In this document: in pieces, positions 29,804-39,086 of the stretch
Layout of the letters: every line of letters begins with the position of its first letter
Position numbering within the stretch: position 1 is the first letter of the stretch
DNA from: Anthropogastromicrobium aceti
GTDB taxonomy: Bacteria; Bacillota; Clostridia; Lachnospirales; Lachnospiraceae
Strand: one strand, 5' to 3'
Assembly: GCF_025567095.1 (NCBI RefSeq)
Contig: NZ_JAOQJH010000007.1
Length of the DNA stretch: 64,000 nt
Notes under the pieces: generated by a model
Told to the model about the DNA's origin: nothing
Seen by the model: the letters and a program-made list of their open reading frames with translations, nothing else
Database searches by the model: none
Translations under genes and position numbers: made by a program

Positions 29804-30616
29804 GTGAGCAAAAATCCTTATTATATGATTTCTTTGTCAGGTGCCTATGACAGTCAGTCCTTTTGGAAAGCAACAGACATAGAAGCAACAGACAATATTT
29901 TAAATAAGCCAGGCTTAGACTGCATATATACAGACTGCACTGATATTTCTGGAAGTCTGTATTTTTGCAGTGATGAGGCGAAAACAGAGCTTGAAAAGCG
30001 TTTGGCGCATATTCCAGTGAATGCGCTTCATTTTATTGATTCAGGCGACTATCATTATGTCAGTCTTTTGTTTTTGCAGCGCATAAATCGGCCATTTAGC
30101 CTTCTTTTATTTGACCATCATTCAGACTGTATGGAGAGCGCATTTGGCGGCGGTCTTTTAACATGTGGAAGCTGGGTTCTTCATGCATTAGAAAATTTTC
30201 CTAATTTAAAAAAGGCAGTATTAGTAGGTCCGGCAGATGAGGATAAAACAGCAGAGCAGCTTTTAAAAGATTCTCGCATCACATGGGTGACAGAGGCTGA
30301 ATTTGAACAGCAAAAGGAAGCTTTGTGTAAGGAACTTTCAAAGTGGCCTGTATATATTTCTCTTGATAAGGATGTATTAAACAAAGAGGAAGCAGTTACG
30401 GACTGGAGCCAGGGAACCATGCAGCTTTCACAGATTCTTTGTTTTTTGACAGATGTAAAGAAGTCAGGTGCTATATTTCTAGGTATGGATGTGTGCGGAG
30501 AGCAGAAGGTATCACCAGAAGGTTTTCATTTAGATGAAGAAAATGGAGCAAACTTAAACAGTAGTACAAATGAAAAGATTAAATTTTATCAAAAAGACTT
30601 GACTTTTTCGCTTTAG
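29804..30616 (+). CDS. Arginase/ureohydrolase-fold protein
   Basis: About 270 residues. The fold motifs of the arginase family are recognisable but divergent: IDSGDYHYVS (usual GGDH), FDHHSDC (usual DAHxD) and SLDKDVLN (usual SxDxDxxDP), so two Mn ions could be held. The substrate is unknown: arginase, agmatinase and formimidoylglutamase homologues all share the fold. The start is taken as GTG at 29804 because AAGAAAGG lies eight bases upstream; an in-frame ATG at 29768 inside the preceding gene has no ribosome site. Probably cotranscribed with the HAD gene. Confidence 0.78.
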   Translation: MSKNPYYMISLSGAYDSQSFWKATDIEATDNILNKPGLDCIYTDCTDISGSLYFCSDEAKTELEKRLAHIPVNALHFIDSGDYHYVSLLFLQRINRPFSLLLFDHHSDCMESAFGGGLLTCGSWVLHALENFPNLKKAVLVGPADEDKTAEQLLKDSRITWVTEAEFEQQKEALCKELSKWPVYISLDKDVLNKEEAVTDWSQGTMQLSQILCFLTDVKKSGAIFLGMDVCGEQKVSPEGFHLDEENGANLNSSTNEKIKFYQKDLTFSL

Positions 30617-30697
30617 CGTGTCAAAATACATGCATAGGGTTAAAAATCTAATTAAAAACCAGAAAAAATAAAAACAGGAATGTAGAAAGGAGAGGGT

Positions 30698-31027
30698 GTG
30701 TGCTTTAATAATATATTGTTTGAGCACACGGAAACCAGAATGAATAAAAAAATTAAAAACCCTGAAACAGATCATTTGTTTCAAGCAATTCTCACATTAA
30801 AAAATCTTGATGAGTGTTATGCTTTTTTTGAAGATGTATGTACCGTCAATGAACTTCAGTCTATCGCACAGCGCTTTGAGGTAGCAGCTATGCTGCGCCA
30901 GAAAAACACATATCTTGAGATTGCACAGAAAACAGGTGCATCTACTGCGACAATCAGCCGTGTGAACCGAAGCTTAAACTTTGGAAGTGACGGTTATGAA
31001 ATGGTGTTTGAGCGTATCAATGAATAA
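30698..31027 (+). CDS. YerC/TrpR-like family transcriptional regulator
   Basis: About 95-109 residues, TrpR-superfamily DNA-binding domain. The core motif is ECYAFFEDVCTVNEL with RFEVAAML, and the recognition helix region reads IAQKTGASTATISRVNRSL. The family (YerC/YecD) is common in Firmicutes; targets are poorly known. A strong AAAGGAG points to GTG at 30698, while homologues usually begin at the MNKKIKN codon (30740), which lacks a good ribosome site; the true start is one of these. It precedes leuB-ilvD-ilvB, making an amino-acid-related target conceivable. Confidence 0.85.
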   Translation: MCFNNILFEHTETRMNKKIKNPETDHLFQAILTLKNLDECYAFFEDVCTVNELQSIAQRFEVAAMLRQKNTYLEIAQKTGASTATISRVNRSLNFGSDGYEMVFERINE

Positions 31028-31176
31028 TGATATATAAGAGCAAATAACCTATTGCTTTTTATCCCAAAGTAGTGTATTGCTTCAAAAAACTTGATGTAAT
31101 TTAATTGATTATTGATGCTATTTGTGGAACGAAGTTTGTTCTCTTGAAAAAAATGTCAAAATATACTAACATAGGG

Positions 31177-31206
31177 AAGTACAAGTGCTGAAAGGTGCTT
31201 GTACTT
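31177..31206 (+). promoter_or_regulatory. Leader hairpin upstream of leuB
   Basis: AAGTACAAG/CTTGTACTT with further G-U and C-G pairs inside, about 60 bases before leuB. A TATACT -10-like hexamer lies at 31162-31167 just before it, so the hairpin would be at the very 5' end of the transcript. No T-box sequence is seen. Possibly an mRNA stabiliser or operator. Confidence 0.45.
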
Positions 31207-31265
31207 TCATTATGATAAAAAAGAAACTTTTTGCAGACAGCTTTTGCTGTTGGAAAGGATACAGG

Positions 31266-32354
31266 ATGACAGGTAAGATTGCATTGATACCAGGAGACGG
31301 AATTGGTCCTGAGATTGTGGCTGAGGCCAAAAAGGTACTGGATACCGTAGCAAAAAAATATGGACATGAGTTTGAATACGAGACGCTTCTTATGGGCGGC
31401 TGCTCAATTGATGCGTATGGCGAACCGCTGACCGAAGAATCACTTGAAAAGGCAAAGGCTAGTGATGCCGTGCTTTTAGGTGCAGTAGGCGGAAACGTCG
31501 GAAACTCAAGATGGTATCAGGTAGCACCAAATTTGCGTCCGGAGGCAGGTCTGTTAAAGATTCGTAAAGGTCTTGGTCTGTTTGCAAATATCCGTCCGGC
31601 AAAGCTGTTTTCACAATTAAAAGATGCTTGTCCATTAAAGCCAGAGATTATCGGCGATGGATTTGATATTGTTATGATGAGAGAGCTGACCGGAGGCGTA
31701 TACTTCGGTGAACATAAGACAGAGGAAATTGATGGCATTCGTAAGTCAACTGATATTATGGCATACGATGAGAATGAGATTAAAAGGATTGCAGTTAAAG
31801 CATTTGAGGTTGCAAGAAAGCGCGGAAAAAATGTAACAAGCGTTGACAAAGCAAATGTTCTTGACACTTCAAGACTTTGGAGAGCAGTTGTTGATGAAGT
31901 TGCAAAGGATTATCCTGATGTAACAGTAAAGCATATGCTTGTTGATAACTGTGCCATGCAGCTTGTTATGAATCCGAGACAGTTTGATGTTATTTTGACA
32001 GAGAACATGTTTGGTGATATTCTTTCTGATGAGGCAAGTATGATTACAGGCTCCATTGGCATGTTATCATCAGCAAGCCTTGGTGCAGGAAAGCTTGGAC
32101 TTTATGAACCAAGCCATGGCTCTGCACCAGATATTGCAGGTAAGGGCATTGCAAACCCGATTGCGACAATTTTATCTGCTGCCATGCTGCTTAGATACTC
32201 TTTCGATCTTGATGAAGAAGCAAAGGCAGTTGAGACTGCAGTAGAAGAGGTACTTAAGGCAGGCTACCGCACAATTGATATCATGTCAGAGGGTATGACA
32301 CAGGTTGGCACAGTTTCTATGGGCGATCTGATTGCAGAAAAAATTCTTGGTTAA
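31266..32354 (+). CDS. leuB: 3-isopropylmalate dehydrogenase
   Basis: 362 residues, isocitrate/isopropylmalate dehydrogenase family. It opens MTGKIALIPGDGIGPEIV, has the substrate-binding region RELTGGVYFG, the metal-binding DILSDEASM and the NAD site HGSAPDIAGKG. It catalyses the third step of leucine synthesis. The start at 31266 follows GAAAGGATACAGG; a longer frame through the leader hairpin is not favoured. Only 23 bases separate it from ilvD, so leuB, ilvD and ilvB form an operon. Confidence 0.96.
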   Translation: MTGKIALIPGDGIGPEIVAEAKKVLDTVAKKYGHEFEYETLLMGGCSIDAYGEPLTEESLEKAKASDAVLLGAVGGNVGNSRWYQVAPNLRPEAGLLKIRKGLGLFANIRPAKLFSQLKDACPLKPEIIGDGFDIVMMRELTGGVYFGEHKTEEIDGIRKSTDIMAYDENEIKRIAVKAFEVARKRGKNVTSVDKANVLDTSRLWRAVVDEVAKDYPDVTVKHMLVDNCAMQLVMNPRQFDVILTENMFGDILSDEASMITGSIGMLSSASLGAGKLGLYEPSHGSAPDIAGKGIANPIATILSAAMLLRYSFDLDEEAKAVETAVEEVLKAGYRTIDIMSEGMTQVGTVSMGDLIAEKILG

Positions 32355-32377
32355 CAAATTTGGAAGGGGTTAAAAAC

Positions 32378-34054
32378 ATGAGAAGTGACAATGTAAAAAA
32401 AGGAATGCAGCAGGCACCTCATAGATCACTGTTTAATGCATTAGGATTTACAAAGGAAGAGATGGACAAGCCAATGATTGGTATTGTCAGCTCCTATAAT
32501 GAGATTGTTCCAGGTCATATGAACCTGGACAAGATTGTAGAAGCCGTTAAATTAGGCGTAGCAATGGCAGGAGGCGTGCCGGTTGTATTCCCGGCTATCG
32601 CTGTCTGCGATGGTATTGCAATGGGACACGTTGGTATGAAGTATTCTCTTGTTACGAGAGATCTGATTGCAGATTCTACCGAGTGTATGGCAATGGCACA
32701 CCAGTTTGATGGTCTTGTTATGGTTCCAAACTGTGACAAAAATGTACCTGGTCTGTTAATGGCAGCAGCCAGAATCAATATCCCGACTGTATTTGTCAGC
32801 GGTGGTCCGATGCTTGCAGGTCATGTAAAGGGACAGAGAACAAGTCTTTCCTCCATGTTTGAGGCAGTTGGTGCTTACGCAGCAGGCAAGATGACTGAAG
32901 AAGATGTATATGAGTATGAGTGCAAGACATGTCCAACATGCGGTTCCTGCTCTGGTATGTATACTGCAAACTCCATGAACTGTCTGACAGAGGCACTTGG
33001 TATGGGTCTTCAGGGCAACGGAACAATTCCAGCTGTTTATTCTGAGAGAATTAAGCTTGCAAAGCACGCTGGTATGAAAGTTATGGAGATGATTGAAAAG
33101 AATATCTGCCCAAGAGATATCATGACAGAGAAGGCATTTGTCAATGCGCTGACTGTTGATATGGCACTTGGATGTTCTACAAACAGTATGCTTCATCTTC
33201 CGGCAATCGCAAGAGAGGCTGGCGTAGCTTTAAACGTTGATATCGCAAACGGCATTAGTGCAAAGACTCCGAATCTGTGTCACTTAGCTCCGGCAGGTCA
33301 TACTTATATGGAACAGTTAAATGAAGCAGGCGGTGTTTACGCCGTTATGAATGAGCTGTCAAAGAAGAATCTGTTAAATCTTGATTGTATTACAGTTACA
33401 GGAAAGACAGTTGGAGAGAACATTGCAAACGTTGTGAATAAGGACCCTGAGGTTATTCGTCCAATCGATAATCCATATAGCCAGACTGGCGGAATTGCTG
33501 TATTAAAGGGTAATTTGGCACCAGATTCAGGTGTTGTAAAGCGTTCAGCAGTTGCACCAGAGATGATGGTTCATGAGGGACCGGCTCGTGTATTTGACTG
33601 TGAGGATGATGCAATCGCAGCAATCAAGGGCGGAAAAATCGTTGCAGGTGATGTTGTAGTCATCCGTTACGAGGGACCAAAGGGTGGCCCTGGTATGAGA
33701 GAAATGTTAAATCCGACTTCTGCAATTGCAGGTATGGGACTTGGTTCCAGTGTTGCATTGATTACAGATGGCCGTTTTTCAGGTGCTTCAAGAGGAGCAA
33801 GCATCGGACATGTATGCCCAGAGGCAGCTGTCGGCGGTCCAATTGCACTTGTTGAAGAAGGAGATATCATCGAGATCAATATTCCGGCAAACACTCTGAA
33901 TGTGCGTGTTTCTGACGAGGAGATGGCAAGAAGAAAGGCAGCATGGACACCAAGAGAGCCAAAGGTAACAACTGGTTATCTGGCACGCTACGCAGCACTT
34001 GTAACTGATGCAAGCAAGGGTGCAGTTTTACAGGTTCCGGGAACTAATAAATAA
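32378..34054 (+). CDS. ilvD: Dihydroxy-acid dehydratase
   Basis: 558 residues, full IlvD length. Fe-S ligand motifs are present: VPNCDKNVPG and TCPTCGSCSGMY, and the GRFSGASRG segment near the C-terminus. It converts dihydroxy acids to 2-keto acids in valine, isoleucine and leucine synthesis. The start at 32378 follows GGAAGGGG; an in-frame TTG six codons before is not needed. Middle gene of leuB-ilvD-ilvB. Confidence 0.97.
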   Translation: MRSDNVKKGMQQAPHRSLFNALGFTKEEMDKPMIGIVSSYNEIVPGHMNLDKIVEAVKLGVAMAGGVPVVFPAIAVCDGIAMGHVGMKYSLVTRDLIADSTECMAMAHQFDGLVMVPNCDKNVPGLLMAAARINIPTVFVSGGPMLAGHVKGQRTSLSSMFEAVGAYAAGKMTEEDVYEYECKTCPTCGSCSGMYTANSMNCLTEALGMGLQGNGTIPAVYSERIKLAKHAGMKVMEMIEKNICPRDIMTEKAFVNALTVDMALGCSTNSMLHLPAIAREAGVALNVDIANGISAKTPNLCHLAPAGHTYMEQLNEAGGVYAVMNELSKKNLLNLDCITVTGKTVGENIANVVNKDPEVIRPIDNPYSQTGGIAVLKGNLAPDSGVVKRSAVAPEMMVHEGPARVFDCEDDAIAAIKGGKIVAGDVVVIRYEGPKGGPGMREMLNPTSAIAGMGLGSSVALITDGRFSGASRGASIGHVCPEAAVGGPIALVEEGDIIEINIPANTLNVRVSDEEMARRKAAWTPREPKVTTGYLARYAALVTDASKGAVLQVPGTNK

Positions 34055-34110
34055 GCTGGTTTTCTGATATAAAACATAGATAAGACAGATATAAGGAAGG
34101 GAAAATAAAT

Positions 34111-35799
34111 ATGGAGTTAACAGGTTCTGAAATTTTAGTACAGTGTTTAAGGGAACAGGGCGTAGATACCGTGTTTGGTTATCCGGGCGGCTGCATTCTG
34201 AATGTATATGATGCTCTTTACAAGCATTCGGATGAAATTACACATATTTTAACCTCCCATGAGCAGGGCGCGTCTCATGCAGCAGACGGCTATGCAAGGG
34301 CAACCGGAAAGGTAGGTGTCTGCATGGCCACATCTGGCCCAGGTGCTACCAATCTGGTAACGGGAATTGCAACAGCTTACATGGATTCTATTCCGATTAT
34401 TGCAATTACATGTAACGTTGCTGTTTCACTTCTGGGAAGAGATTCCTTCCAGGAGATCGATATCGCTGGTGTTACAATGCCGATCACAAAGCATAATTTC
34501 ATCGTAAAGGATGTCAATAAACTGGCTGATACAGTTCGTCGCGCATTCAAGATTGCAAAGGAAGGACGTCCGGGTCCGGTGCTTATTGATATCACAAAGG
34601 ATGTTACTGCAAATAAGGCAGAATATGAGCGTAAAGAGCCAGAGCAGGTTAAACGTATTACAGATCGCATTAAGGCAGAAGATATTGAAACTGCAGTCAA
34701 GATGATTGAGGCATCAAAGAAGCCATACGTTTTTGTCGGAGGCGGTGCAATTGCATCAGGTGCAGACGCACAGCTTAATGAGTTTGTTCATAAGATTGAT
34801 TCTCCAGTTGCGGATACATTAATGGGCAAGGGTGCCTTCAACGGTACTGATCCTTTGTATACAGGTATGCTTGGTATGCATGGAACAAAGGCATCAAACT
34901 ATGGAGTAAGCCAGTGTGACCTTCTTGTAGTTGTAGGAGCACGCTTCAGTGATCGTGTATATGGAAATGCAAAGAAATTTGCCGCAAATGCAAAGATTCT
35001 GCAGTTTGATGTAGATCCGGCAGAGATCAATAAGAACATCAAAACAGATGCAAGTGTTATCGGTGATGTCAAGGTTATCTTAGAAAAGTTAAATGAAAAG
35101 CTTCCTCAGATGAATCATAATGAGTGGATTACAGAAGTTAAGAGTTATGAGGAAGCACATCCGATGACTTATCATAAGGGTGTTCTGACTGGTCCTTATA
35201 TTATCGAAAAAATCTATGAGGCAACACATGGCGATGCTATTATCTCTACTGAGGTAGGACAGCACCAGATGTGGGCAGCACAGTATTATAAGTATAAGGC
35301 ACCGAGACAGCTTTTAACATCAGGCGGACTTGGAACTATGGGCTATGGTCTTGGCGCAGCAATTGGTGCAAAGATGGCTCGTAAGGATAAGCTTGTATTC
35401 AATATCGCAGGAGATGGCTGCTTCCGTATGAATATGAATGAGATTGCAACAGCAACTCGATATAATATCCCAGTTATAGAGGTCGTTGTAAACAACCACG
35501 TGCTTGGTATGGTACGTCAGTGGCAGGATCTGTTCTACGGACAGCGTTATTCTCAGACAGTGTTAAATGACCGCGTTGACTTTGCAAAGGTAGCAGAGGG
35601 TCTTGGAGCAAAGGGCTATACAGTAAGCACATGCGAAGAGTTTGATAATGCAGTTAAGGAAGCAATCGAGCTGAATATTCCAGTAGTAATTGATGCTCAG
35701 ATTGACAAGGACGACAAGGTATTCCCAATGGTAGCACCAGGTGCACCGATCAGTGAATGCTTCGGAGAAGAGGACGTTGCTGAAAAGTTCGGAAGATAA
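34111..35799 (+). CDS. ilvB: Acetolactate synthase large subunit
   Basis: 562 residues, thiamine diphosphate-dependent. The N-terminal domain has the activating Glu (HEQGASHAADG) and FQEIDIAG; the ThDP motif is GDGCFRMNMNEIATA. It makes acetolactate or acetohydroxybutyrate from pyruvate. AAGGAAGGG precedes the ATG. The regulatory subunit gene (ilvN/ilvH) is not next to it; a terminator follows at once, so the small subunit must lie elsewhere. Confidence 0.95.
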   Translation: MELTGSEILVQCLREQGVDTVFGYPGGCILNVYDALYKHSDEITHILTSHEQGASHAADGYARATGKVGVCMATSGPGATNLVTGIATAYMDSIPIIAITCNVAVSLLGRDSFQEIDIAGVTMPITKHNFIVKDVNKLADTVRRAFKIAKEGRPGPVLIDITKDVTANKAEYERKEPEQVKRITDRIKAEDIETAVKMIEASKKPYVFVGGGAIASGADAQLNEFVHKIDSPVADTLMGKGAFNGTDPLYTGMLGMHGTKASNYGVSQCDLLVVVGARFSDRVYGNAKKFAANAKILQFDVDPAEINKNIKTDASVIGDVKVILEKLNEKLPQMNHNEWITEVKSYEEAHPMTYHKGVLTGPYIIEKIYEATHGDAIISTEVGQHQMWAAQYYKYKAPRQLLTSGGLGTMGYGLGAAIGAKMARKDKLVFNIAGDGCFRMNMNEIATATRYNIPVIEVVVNNHVLGMVRQWQDLFYGQRYSQTVLNDRVDFAKVAEGLGAKGYTVSTCEEFDNAVKEAIELNIPVVIDAQIDKDDKVFPMVAPGAPISECFGEEDVAEKFGR

Positions 35800-35830
35800 A
35801 AACAGAATATCAGAAGAATGCTAGATTATT

Positions 35831-35865
35831 AAGACACTGTATGGAGACATGCAGTGTCTTTTTTT
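35831..35865 (+). terminator. Intrinsic terminator of the leuB-ilvD-ilvB operon
   Basis: AAGACACTG/CAGTGTCTT stem followed by seven T, 30 bases after ilvB. Confidence 0.92.
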
Positions 35866-35912
35866 GAAGATTGCGAGAGTGTGGTTGTTCATGGAAAGTG
35901 ACTAGTTCAATA

Positions 35913-35941
35913 TTGACAAAACATACAGGCAATAATATACT
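35913..35941 (+). promoter_or_regulatory. Consensus sigma-A promoter of the ABC export locus
   Basis: TTGACA (35913-35918) and TATACT (35936-35941) with exactly 17 bases between. It faces the first permease gene about 100 bases downstream and probably drives the 36.0-43.2 kb locus. Confidence 0.8.
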
Positions 35942-36012
35942 CTTATTAAGAGAAATTTGCAAATAATCGAAACAATACAATATTTTTAACGATAAAATTT
36001 ACAGTTTTATTG

Positions 36013-36025
36013 ATGCGAATCGCAT
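36013..36025 (+). promoter_or_regulatory. Palindrome upstream of the ABC export operon
   Basis: ATGCGAATCGCAT, a perfect 13-base palindrome with a one-base centre, lies between the promoter and the AAGGAGG site. It may be an operator or a small leader hairpin. Confidence 0.4.
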
Positions 36026-36044
36026 TGCACTGAAGGAGGCTTTT

Positions 36045-36887
36045 ATGTTAAAAATAATTAAGCATCAAACGTCATTTATACTAAGACAAAATATGTCGCT
36101 TGCAGTATTCTTCGTTCTTTTATCAATAGTATTTTTGAATTTTAGATCGAATGTTCTGGCTTTTCAAGGCAGTGATATTATTGAGATGTATCATCCTGCA
36201 AAACTGCTCGCGTTGAGTTATGACCAAGTTTATAATAATATGGATATTATGCTGCTTTTGATTCAGCTATATCCCATCCTTATCGTTTGTCCGGCTGGTT
36301 TTACATTGCTTTCAGAGAAAAAAAGAAAAACTGATTGTGTGCTTATTGCTCGAATTGGAGGCACTCAATACTATTTGGGCAAAATAATTGCTGCTTTTTT
36401 TGCAACTATGATCGTTTTTACGATCCCTTTTCTTATTGAATTTGGCCTTAATTGTGTGTCTTTTCCATTGGCTGCTAGTGGAGATTTTGTAGACCTAAAT
36501 CGCTATTCGCCTGATTATATAGAACTGACGAGTAATTACATGTTTCCAGCTCTTTTTCATATGAATTCATATCTTTACACCTTCGTTGGAATTCTCTTTT
36601 GGGGTGTTACTTCAGGGATTATAGGAATGTTTACAGTTGCATTATCTGGAATTATATCATTCCGTTTTAAAATACTTTTATTTTTACCAGTATATATTTT
36701 GTTGAATATTCCTGCGTATATGCCTAAAATAACAGATAAATTACCATTTGTTGTTAATTGGTACAATTACATTTTTTTATTTGATGACCATGTAAAGAAT
36801 AACGTTTTCTTTATTAGTTTTCTGATCATACTATTTATAATTTCAATTGTTTGTTCGGTTATTAAGGGAAGAGGGGATCAGCTATGA
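36045..36887 (+). CDS. ABC-2-type membrane protein (export module A, subunit 1)
   Basis: 280 residues with about six hydrophobic segments. The first lies near residues 18-36, then a large extracytoplasmic loop containing SDIIEMYHPAKLLALSYD, then membrane spans including PILIVCPAGFTLLSEKK. The pattern is that of ABC-2 export permeases, but no substrate is apparent. AAGGAGG precedes the ATG. Its stop overlaps the start of the next gene (ATGA). Base composition is AT-rich compared with the amino-acid genes before it. Confidence 0.7.
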   Translation: MLKIIKHQTSFILRQNMSLAVFFVLLSIVFLNFRSNVLAFQGSDIIEMYHPAKLLALSYDQVYNNMDIMLLLIQLYPILIVCPAGFTLLSEKKRKTDCVLIARIGGTQYYLGKIIAAFFATMIVFTIPFLIEFGLNCVSFPLAASGDFVDLNRYSPDYIELTSNYMFPALFHMNSYLYTFVGILFWGVTSGIIGMFTVALSGIISFRFKILLFLPVYILLNIPAYMPKITDKLPFVVNWYNYIFLFDDHVKNNVFFISFLIILFIISIVCSVIKGRGDQL

Positions 36888-37711
36888 AGCATAAAGAAAT
36901 TACATTTCTTTTATTAATGGGATTTTGCTGTGGAAGTTTATTAGCTTTTACCTATATCAATCCTTATAATGGACAAATTACACTTTCTGAGTTGATTTTG
37001 CAACTCAGTGGTTCGAGAGGAGAATTTTCACTTGGTTTTTCATCGTTCCCAGAGCTGCTTTCGTTTAGCTCGAAATTGCTTCCAACCTTTCTTTTTGAGT
37101 TGTATGTTGGAACAAGTTTATATCAGCATTTTTGTACAGCAAGCGTTTATATTTTTTCAAGAACACCGAATCGCATTGCATGGTATGCAAAAGAGTGTAT
37201 TGTCATTGCACGTTTTACGCTGATGTATCAGGTATTTCTAGTTGCGATTTCTGTTATTGTTACTTGTTTTCGATATAATGTGATATGGACAGCCACAGGA
37301 TGGGGGTTACTGATAATTCATATTGGTATTTATAGTTTGTGGTCATTTTCAATGACATTGCTAGTTAATATATTAGCTATTTTACTCGGCAGCGGAAATG
37401 CGTTTATGATCATAATTGTAGCTCAACTTATTTGCGTTACCTGTATTAGACTATTAAATTCATTAGAAAGCAACGGTACACTATTTTGTACTGTGCTTAA
37501 TATCAATCCGATTGCTCACTTGGTTATAGGATGGCAATATTCATCGCTTCGAGGGTTGAATGAGGCAATTCATGCACCGTGGAATGTGATGTCGCTTTCT
37601 GGAACGATCTTCTATTTAATTGCGATTATGGTGTTGATTCTTGTGATCGGCGGACATTATGTACATAAATGTGATCTAATTATTTCAGATTTGGAATTTG
37701 GAGGAATGTAG
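36884..37711 (+). CDS. ABC-2-type membrane protein (export module A, subunit 2)
   Basis: 275 residues with about six membrane helices, starting with a hydrophobic span at residues 7-24 and ending with a span near 240-260. It is translationally coupled to the preceding membrane protein and followed one base after its stop by the ATPase gene. It most likely forms the transmembrane dimer with the first subunit. No specific family name is assigned. Confidence 0.7.
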   Translation: MKHKEITFLLLMGFCCGSLLAFTYINPYNGQITLSELILQLSGSRGEFSLGFSSFPELLSFSSKLLPTFLFELYVGTSLYQHFCTASVYIFSRTPNRIAWYAKECIVIARFTLMYQVFLVAISVIVTCFRYNVIWTATGWGLLIIHIGIYSLWSFSMTLLVNILAILLGSGNAFMIIIVAQLICVTCIRLLNSLESNGTLFCTVLNINPIAHLVIGWQYSSLRGLNEAIHAPWNVMSLSGTIFYLIAIMVLILVIGGHYVHKCDLIISDLEFGGM

Positions 37712-37712
37712 A

Positions 37713-38348
37713 ATGAGGTTGACAGCTACAAATGTTGGGAAAAAAATTAAAGGAAAAACAGTTTTATCAAATATTGATCTTGATCTTAAAAGTGGTAATA
37801 TTTATGGATTTGTAGGACCGAATGGGTCGGGAAAGACAATGTTGTTTCGGGCGCTTTCGGGATTGATGTCGGTTACATCTGGTGTGGTTAAATTAGATGA
37901 AAAAATAGTAAGAAAAGATTTTTCAGTGCTGCCCAATTTGGGCATACTTTTGGAGAATGTCTCACTTTATCCGAATTTGACTGGATATGAAAACTTGCTT
38001 TATTTAGCAAAGTTCACAGGAAAAGCAGGTAAATCTGATATTATAGCCGCATTGGAGAGCGTTGGGCTTGATCCTGGCGACAAACGAAAATATGGAAAAT
38101 ATTCTCTAGGCATGAAGCAGCGCTTAGCTATTGCGCAAGCAGTCATGGAACATCCAGATATTCTTATGTTAGATGAACCAACAAATGCGTTAGATCGTGA
38201 ATCTGTTGAGCGAGTAAGACAACTGATCGAATCAGAGAAAAAACGAGGAGTTTTAATTTTATTGGCAAGTCATAATGAAGACGATATTGAGATTCTTGTT
38301 GATCATGTCTTTTTCTTAGAAAATGGTTCTATCGTTGATAGGAGGTGA
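37713..38348 (+). CDS. ABC transporter ATP-binding protein (export module A)
   Basis: 211 residues, a single nucleotide-binding domain. Walker A GPNGSGKT (about 36-43), a Q-loop-like region, the signature YSLGMKQR, Walker B ILMLDEPTNALD, and a switch His in LASHNEDD. All catalytic elements are intact. GGAGG lies eight bases before the ATG at 37713. It powers the two membrane proteins encoded just upstream. Compact ATPases of this kind are frequent in peptide or antibiotic export and immunity, which is only a suggestion here. Confidence 0.92.
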   Translation: MRLTATNVGKKIKGKTVLSNIDLDLKSGNIYGFVGPNGSGKTMLFRALSGLMSVTSGVVKLDEKIVRKDFSVLPNLGILLENVSLYPNLTGYENLLYLAKFTGKAGKSDIIAALESVGLDPGDKRKYGKYSLGMKQRLAIAQAVMEHPDILMLDEPTNALDRESVERVRQLIESEKKRGVLILLASHNEDDIEILVDHVFFLENGSIVDRR

Positions 38349-38353
38349 CAATT

Positions 38354-39007
38354 ATGAAATATCGCTTTTGTGTTACAGTTACAGTGCTTTTAGTATTCGG
38401 ATTTGGCATATTTGGAAGAGGAAAACTCGCTACTTATACGAATATCACTGTAGATCCTAATTTCATAAATGATTTTTCAGTTGCTGAAATTCCTACTTCG
38501 TTTGCAATTCAGGATTGTGAGATATTAAAAAAAATACTTCCAGAATCCCCCATCATTTTAAAAGTTACGCCTGTTGATCCCCCAGAGTTCTTTTTTAAAG
38601 GATGGCAACAGAAGGTTCGTATTGAACAAGTTTTTTCAGGTGAAAATTTAGCAAGTGGTTCTGAAATTTATATTACTTTTGATCGGTGGAAAGCAAGTGT
38701 TGCCAGAAAAGAGATGAATTTGAGTTTTGTAAATTTTATGAAAGATGGTGCAGAATATTTGGTATTTTTATCTGAATCAATTGGATACACAAAAGATGGA
38801 ATAGAAGTATTTCAGTTACCAAAAGATCATGCTATTGCATCAGTATTTAGTTATGAGGTACATGACAATGTGATTTATCCAGTATCAGGAGAATCAACTT
38901 ATGTTCCATATAAGGAAGTTTCTGATAATGAATTTTTTGCTGTTGATACAGAGGGATTAGACGCTTTTCTTGAACTTAAAAATTTTTTATTAGAGAAGTA
39001 TAAATAA
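38354..39007 (+). CDS. Membrane-anchored extracytoplasmic protein, unknown family
   Basis: 217 residues: a hydrophobic N-terminal segment (about 6-20) followed by a soluble, mostly beta-predicted domain with SPIILKVTPVDPPEFF and QKVRIEQVFSGE. The start at 38354 is set by AGGAGGTGA, which overlaps the end of the ATPase gene. The VRIEQVFSGE / GSEIYITF pattern is like small secreted domains that bind or chaperone, but no family is recognised. Part of the export module A operon. Confidence 0.65.
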   Translation: MKYRFCVTVTVLLVFGFGIFGRGKLATYTNITVDPNFINDFSVAEIPTSFAIQDCEILKKILPESPIILKVTPVDPPEFFFKGWQQKVRIEQVFSGENLASGSEIYITFDRWKASVARKEMNLSFVNFMKDGAEYLVFLSESIGYTKDGIEVFQLPKDHAIASVFSYEVHDNVIYPVSGESTYVPYKEVSDNEFFAVDTEGLDAFLELKNFLLEKYK

Positions 39008-39086
39008 TAGAAACAGAAATAATACATTAGACAATCAGTAGCATTTTGCAAACATCTATTAAAAATCAAAGAGAAAAGGAGCGCTT

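Noticed and set aside
31028..31265. T-box riboswitch upstream of leuB
   Set aside because: No specifier-loop or antiterminator consensus (no GGTGGNACC-type block) was found; only a short hairpin is present.
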